From Bacteroidota bacterium (GTDB lineage: Bacteria > Bacteroidota > Ignavibacteria > Palsa-1295), in contig JANYDV010000153.1 in the NCBI GenBank assembly GCA_025363505.1, positions 1 to 7,682 on the forward strand: DNA of 7,682 bases. The letters run 5' to 3'. The notes under the pieces are model-generated. The model was not told the origin of the DNA, ran no database searches, and saw nothing but the letters and a program-made list of their open reading frames with translations. The position numbers and the translations under genes were made by a program. Positions 5,533 to 7,682 of this stretch are shown here, in pieces; the stretch's first letter is position 1; every line of letters begins with the position of its first letter.

Positions 5533-7275
5533 ATGAGCAAAGATATTTTAAACAACGGCATTGCGACCAACGGACACTCGACTAATGGGCATTCTACAAA
5601 CGGTAGTGCCACCTTCGAGAACAGTCCCGAATATCGCCTCGCGCAACAACAATGGTCTGAGCGCAATGCAAAGAACAAAACCTTCGGTTGGAAGCATACG
5701 ACGCTTTCCGGAAAAATGATCGAGCCGCTCTATGCGCCCGATCATACCTCGACCCCGAAAGGCTTTCTCGAAGACATCGGCTTTCCCGGCGAATTTCCGT
5801 ACACACGCGGCATTCACCCCAACGGCTATCGCGGCAAAGTCTGGACCATGCGCCAGTTTGCCGGTTTCGGCTCGCCCGAAGATACCAATGAGCGTTTCAA
5901 ATATCTTCTTGCTCACGGACAAACCGGTCTTTCGACGGCTTTCGATTTGCCGACATTAATGGGTCGCGACGCCGATGACCCCTGGAGCGAAGGCGAAGTC
6001 GGCATCTGCGGCGTTGCCATCAGTTCGCTTCGCGATATGGAAAAACTCTTCAAGGGCATTCCACTCGGCGAAGTTTCGACTTCAATGACCATCAACTCAC
6101 CTGCGGCGATGGTCTTCGCATTTTATCTCTGCGTTGCCGAACAGCAAGGTGTGCCGTTCAATCAACTTCGCGGTACGTTGCAGAATGACATTCTCAAAGA
6201 GTACATCGCGCAAAAAGAATTTATCTATCCGCCACATCCTTCGATGCGCATCATCGTTGATATGATCGAGTACTGCACCAAAGAGGTACCGCAATGGAAC
6301 CCTGTTTCGGTCTCGGGCTATCATATCCGCGAAGCCGGCTCGACGGCTGCGCAAGAACTGGCATTTACGCTTGCCGATGGTTTCGCTTATGTCGAAGCCT
6401 GTATCGCTCGCGGTATGGATGTCGATGATTTTGCACCGCGCATTTCACACTTCTTCAATTCGCATATTGATTTCTTCGAAGAAATCGCAAAACTTCGCGC
6501 CGCCCGTCGTATCTATGCTCGCAGAATGCGCGATAAGTATGGCGCAAAAAATCCGAAGTCTTGGACACTGCGCTTCCATACGCAAACCGCAGGATGCTCG
6601 CTGACGGCGCAACAGCCGGAGAACAACATCGTTCGCACAGCCTTCGAAGCAATGGCAGCAGCACTCGGCGGCACACAGTCGCTTCATACGAATTCGATGG
6701 ACGAGACACTGGCGCTTCCATCGGAAAAAGCCGTGAAGATCGCGCTTCGCACACAACAAATTCTTGCCTACGAAACCGGCGTCATCAACACCGTTGATCC
6801 GCTCGGAGGCTCCTATTTTGTCGAAGCCGAAACCGATCGCCTCGAAGCCGAAGCACTTGCATACTTCGATAAGATTGATGCACTCGGCGGAGTCATCGAA
6901 GCCATCGAAGCCGGTTTCTTCCAACGAGAAATTGCTGATGCGTCATATCGCTACCAATTAGAACTCGACAAAAAAGAAAAATACGTTGTCGGTATTAACG
7001 AGTTCATCGAGAAAGACGAAAAAATTGATATTCCGATCTTACGTATTTCTCCTGAGGTCGAACGTAATCAAGTCAAAGAACTAAAAGAACTAAAAGCAAA
7101 TCGCTCGCAAGCTGATGTCGATGATCGCATCAAAGAAATCCTCGCGGCTGCCGAAAGCCACACCAACTTGATGCCCGTACTTATTCGAGCCGCCAAAGAT
7201 TACGTCACGCTCGGCGAAATGATCGACGTAATGAAAGTACCATTCGGCGAATACACCGAGTCACTGGTATTCTAA
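5533..7275 (+). CDS. B12-dependent acyl-CoA mutase large subunit, isobutyryl-CoA mutase-like (IcmA/MCM-alpha family)
   Basis: A 580-aa protein covering the substrate-binding TIM-barrel and linker of the methylmalonyl-CoA mutase family. There is no C-terminal cobalamin-binding domain (no DxHxxG), so a separate small subunit must supply B12. Landmarks: PYTRGIHPNGYRGKVWTMRQFAGFG (89-113), GLSTAFDLPTLMG (132-144), GTLQNDILKEYIAQ (214-227), SVSGYHIREAG (259-269), RFHTQTAG..LTAQQPENNIVRT and GGTQSLHTNS (379-388). His264 matches His244 of Propionibacterium MCM. Tyr89 of MCM is Phe109 here and Arg207, which binds the substrate carboxylate, is Gln227. Both changes are those of isobutyryl-CoA mutase; Ala136 argues against 2-hydroxyisobutyryl-CoA mutase. 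The likely reaction is isobutyryl-CoA/n-butyryl-CoA interconversion by a 5'-deoxyadenosyl radical, for valine or butyrate metabolism. An automatic label would be methylmalonyl-CoA mutase. About 30 N-terminal residues are Asn/Gly/Ser/Thr-rich and probably disordered. ATG 5533 is the only sensible start and has no SD sequence. Monocistronic: divergent upstream gene, terminator downstream. Confidence 0.93.
   Translation: MSKDILNNGIATNGHSTNGHSTNGSATFENSPEYRLAQQQWSERNAKNKTFGWKHTTLSGKMIEPLYAPDHTSTPKGFLEDIGFPGEFPYTRGIHPNGYRGKVWTMRQFAGFGSPEDTNERFKYLLAHGQTGLSTAFDLPTLMGRDADDPWSEGEVGICGVAISSLRDMEKLFKGIPLGEVSTSMTINSPAAMVFAFYLCVAEQQGVPFNQLRGTLQNDILKEYIAQKEFIYPPHPSMRIIVDMIEYCTKEVPQWNPVSVSGYHIREAGSTAAQELAFTLADGFAYVEACIARGMDVDDFAPRISHFFNSHIDFFEEIAKLRAARRIYARRMRDKYGAKNPKSWTLRFHTQTAGCSLTAQQPENNIVRTAFEAMAAALGGTQSLHTNSMDETLALPSEKAVKIALRTQQILAYETGVINTVDPLGGSYFVEAETDRLEAEALAYFDKIDALGGVIEAIEAGFFQREIADASYRYQLELDKKEKYVVGINEFIEKDEKIDIPILRISPEVERNQVKELKELKANRSQADVDDRIKEILAAAESHTNLMPVLIRAAKDYVTLGEMIDVMKVPFGEYTESLVF
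5569..5598 (+). repeat. Protein-level tandem repeat NGHST x2 in the mutase N-terminus
   Basis: Residues 13-17 and 18-22 of the mutase are both NGHST, followed by a third NG (23-24). The two five-codon units differ at the third base of every codon (AAC/AAT, GGA/GGG, CAC/CAT, TCG/TCT, ACT/ACA), so the repeat exists in the peptide but hardly in the DNA. Confidence 0.85.
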
Positions 7276-7299
7276 GTCAGCATTTCTTTTTCCGACAAT

Positions 7300-7334
7300 G
7301 GCGCACCATCATACATGGTGCGCCTTTTTTTTTT
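7300..7334 (+). terminator. Rho-independent terminator of the mutase gene
   Basis: A perfect 10-bp G/C-rich stem (GGCGCACCAT at 7300-7309 pairs with ATGGTGCGCC at 7315-7324) with a five-base loop CATAC, followed at once by ten T residues (7325-7334). It begins 24 bases after the mutase stop codon. There is no A-tract on the left, so it should act only on + strand transcripts. Confidence 0.95.
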
Positions 7335-7340
7335 CTCATC

Positions 7341-7357
7341 AATCCACCCCCCCCCCC
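7341..7357. repeat. Degenerate repeat tail plus poly-C tract (11 C)
   Basis: AATCCA at 7341-7346 equals the end of the two palindromic repeats downstream and is followed by an uninterrupted run of 11 C (7347-7357). It looks like the remnant of a third repeat copy whose palindrome has been lost, with its C-rich spacer expanded by slippage. Confidence 0.5.
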
Positions 7358-7358
7358 T

Positions 7359-7386
7359 TGTCATTCCCGCGAAGGCGGGAATCCAC
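7359..7386. repeat. Dispersed palindromic repeat, copy 1 (ATTCCC-N8-GGGAAT type)
   Basis: A 28-base unit with the palindromic core ATTCCCGC-GAAG-GCGGGAAT at 7363-7382: an 8-bp stem closed by GAAG. It begins TGTC and ends CCAC. The form ATTCCC-N8-GGGAAT is that of Neisseria dRS3-type and other REP-like small repeats, which often give the spurious peptide WIPAFAGMT when translated. It lies between the mutase terminator and the end of the minus-strand gene. Confidence 0.9.
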
Positions 7387-7401
7387 CCCCACGCCACCCC
7401 C

Positions 7402-7429
7402 TGTCATTCCCGCGAAGGCGGGAATCCAC
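7402..7429. repeat. Dispersed palindromic repeat, copy 2
   Basis: Identical over 28 bases to the copy 43 bases upstream, core at 7406-7425. The 15-base spacer between copies is C-rich (CCCC-ACGCCA-CCCCC). It ends six bases before the stop codon of the minus-strand gene, so it lies just beyond that gene's 3' end. Its hairpin may protect or end that transcript, though no T-tract follows on the minus strand. Confidence 0.9.
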
Positions 7430-7435
7430 AGCAAC

Positions 7436-7681
7436 TCACAATCCCACACACATTTTCTCGCCAATGACACCCTGCGCCTCCACCAATTCCATTCCCCAAT
7501 TATCGCGAAGTTCTTGCAAATATTTCTCGCTCGAATAAATGCCAACGAAAGCTCCCTGAGCATACATTTCTTGCACACGCTTCTCGAACTCTTGTATTTC
7601 CAACAGCTTATCACCAGCCAAAACCGAGAACCTCGTTTCGATTTCATCCTCCGAGAGTTTGTTATGCACGCCTTTAACTCG
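7436..7681 (-). CDS. Hypothetical protein, C-terminal part (5' end beyond the window)
   Basis: The frame is open to the right edge (RVKGVHNKLSEDEIETRF) and ends at TGA 7436-7438, so 81 codons of the C-terminal part are visible. The GTG at 7669 is an internal candidate start without an SD sequence, so I take the gene as truncated by the window. The visible part is soluble, charged and largely helical: EDEIETRFSVLAGDKLLEIQ, then EFEKRVQEMYAQGAFVGIYSS, then EKYLQELRDNWGMELVEAQ, ending GEKMCVGL. No catalytic motif or membrane segment is seen and I do not recognise a family. It converges on the mutase gene, with the terminator and palindromic repeats between them. The composition is protein-like; the competing minus-strand frame over 7339-7647 runs through the repeats and is spurious. 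Confidence 0.65.
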   Translation of the reverse strand, partial: RVKGVHNKLSEDEIETRFSVLAGDKLLEIQEFEKRVQEMYAQGAFVGIYSSEKYLQELRDNWGMELVEAQGVIGEKMCVGL

Positions 7682-7682
7682 G

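Noticed and set aside
5548..5922. Minus-strand open frame of 124 codons over the mutase 5' end
   Set aside because: Antisense shadow of conserved mutase codons; no recognisable protein features.
6445..6924. Long minus-strand open frame of 159 codons inside the mutase gene
   Set aside because: It lies wholly inside a strongly conserved coding region, and its Cys/Arg-rich composition and lack of an SD sequence mark it as an antisense shadow.
7359..7429. Two identical repeats resembling the start of a CRISPR array
   Set aside because: Only two copies, a 15-base C-rich spacer that echoes the flank, a strongly palindromic dispersed-repeat core, and no cas genes.
7339..7647. Minus-strand frame of 102 codons containing WIPAFAGMT and DSRLRGND
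   Set aside because: These peptides come from translating the two palindromic repeats. The overlapping minus-strand frame ending at 7436 has much more protein-like composition.

Overview
The window looks like chromosomal DNA from a Gram-negative-like bacterium of intermediate GC content. Gene density is high, start regions often lack a Shine-Dalgarno (SD) sequence, and dispersed ATTCCC-N8-GGGAAT palindromes occur. The gene set (envelope-type GT-C glycosyltransferases plus a separate-subunit B12-dependent acyl-CoA mutase) would fit the Bacteroidota/Chlorobiota/Kapaibacteria neighbourhood, but that placement is a guess. Nothing here is diagnostic of a phylum.

Left part (1-5124, all + strand): four tightly packed genes that look like one operon. 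First is a helical, TPR-like protein whose 5' end lies outside the window. Next is a UbiA-superfamily membrane enzyme that most resembles decaprenyl-phosphate (polyprenyl-phosphate) phosphoribosyltransferase. It is followed, with one base between stop and proposed start, by a polytopic GT-C protein resembling the AftB arabinofuranosyltransferase family. A second polytopic GT-C-type protein overlaps it by 14 bases. The UbiA/AftB-like adjacency recalls the mycobacterial Rv3806c-Rv3805c pair. It suggests that a polyprenyl-phosphate-linked pentose is made in the membrane and used as a sugar donor for an envelope glycan or glycoprotein.

Middle (5125-5532): this stretch holds a small minus-strand gene, 53 codons, Pro/Thr-rich, with a very good ribosome binding site. 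It ends 14 bases from the convergent GT-C gene. A divergent upstream region of about 230 bases follows.

Right part: a + strand acyl-CoA mutase large subunit of 580 aa, without a B12-binding domain. Its active-site positions (Phe109, Ala136, Gln227) match isobutyryl-CoA mutase rather than methylmalonyl-CoA mutase. A strong intrinsic terminator follows. Behind it come a poly-C tract and two copies of a palindromic dispersed repeat at 43-base spacing. The window ends in the C-terminal part of an unrecognised minus-strand gene that runs off the edge.
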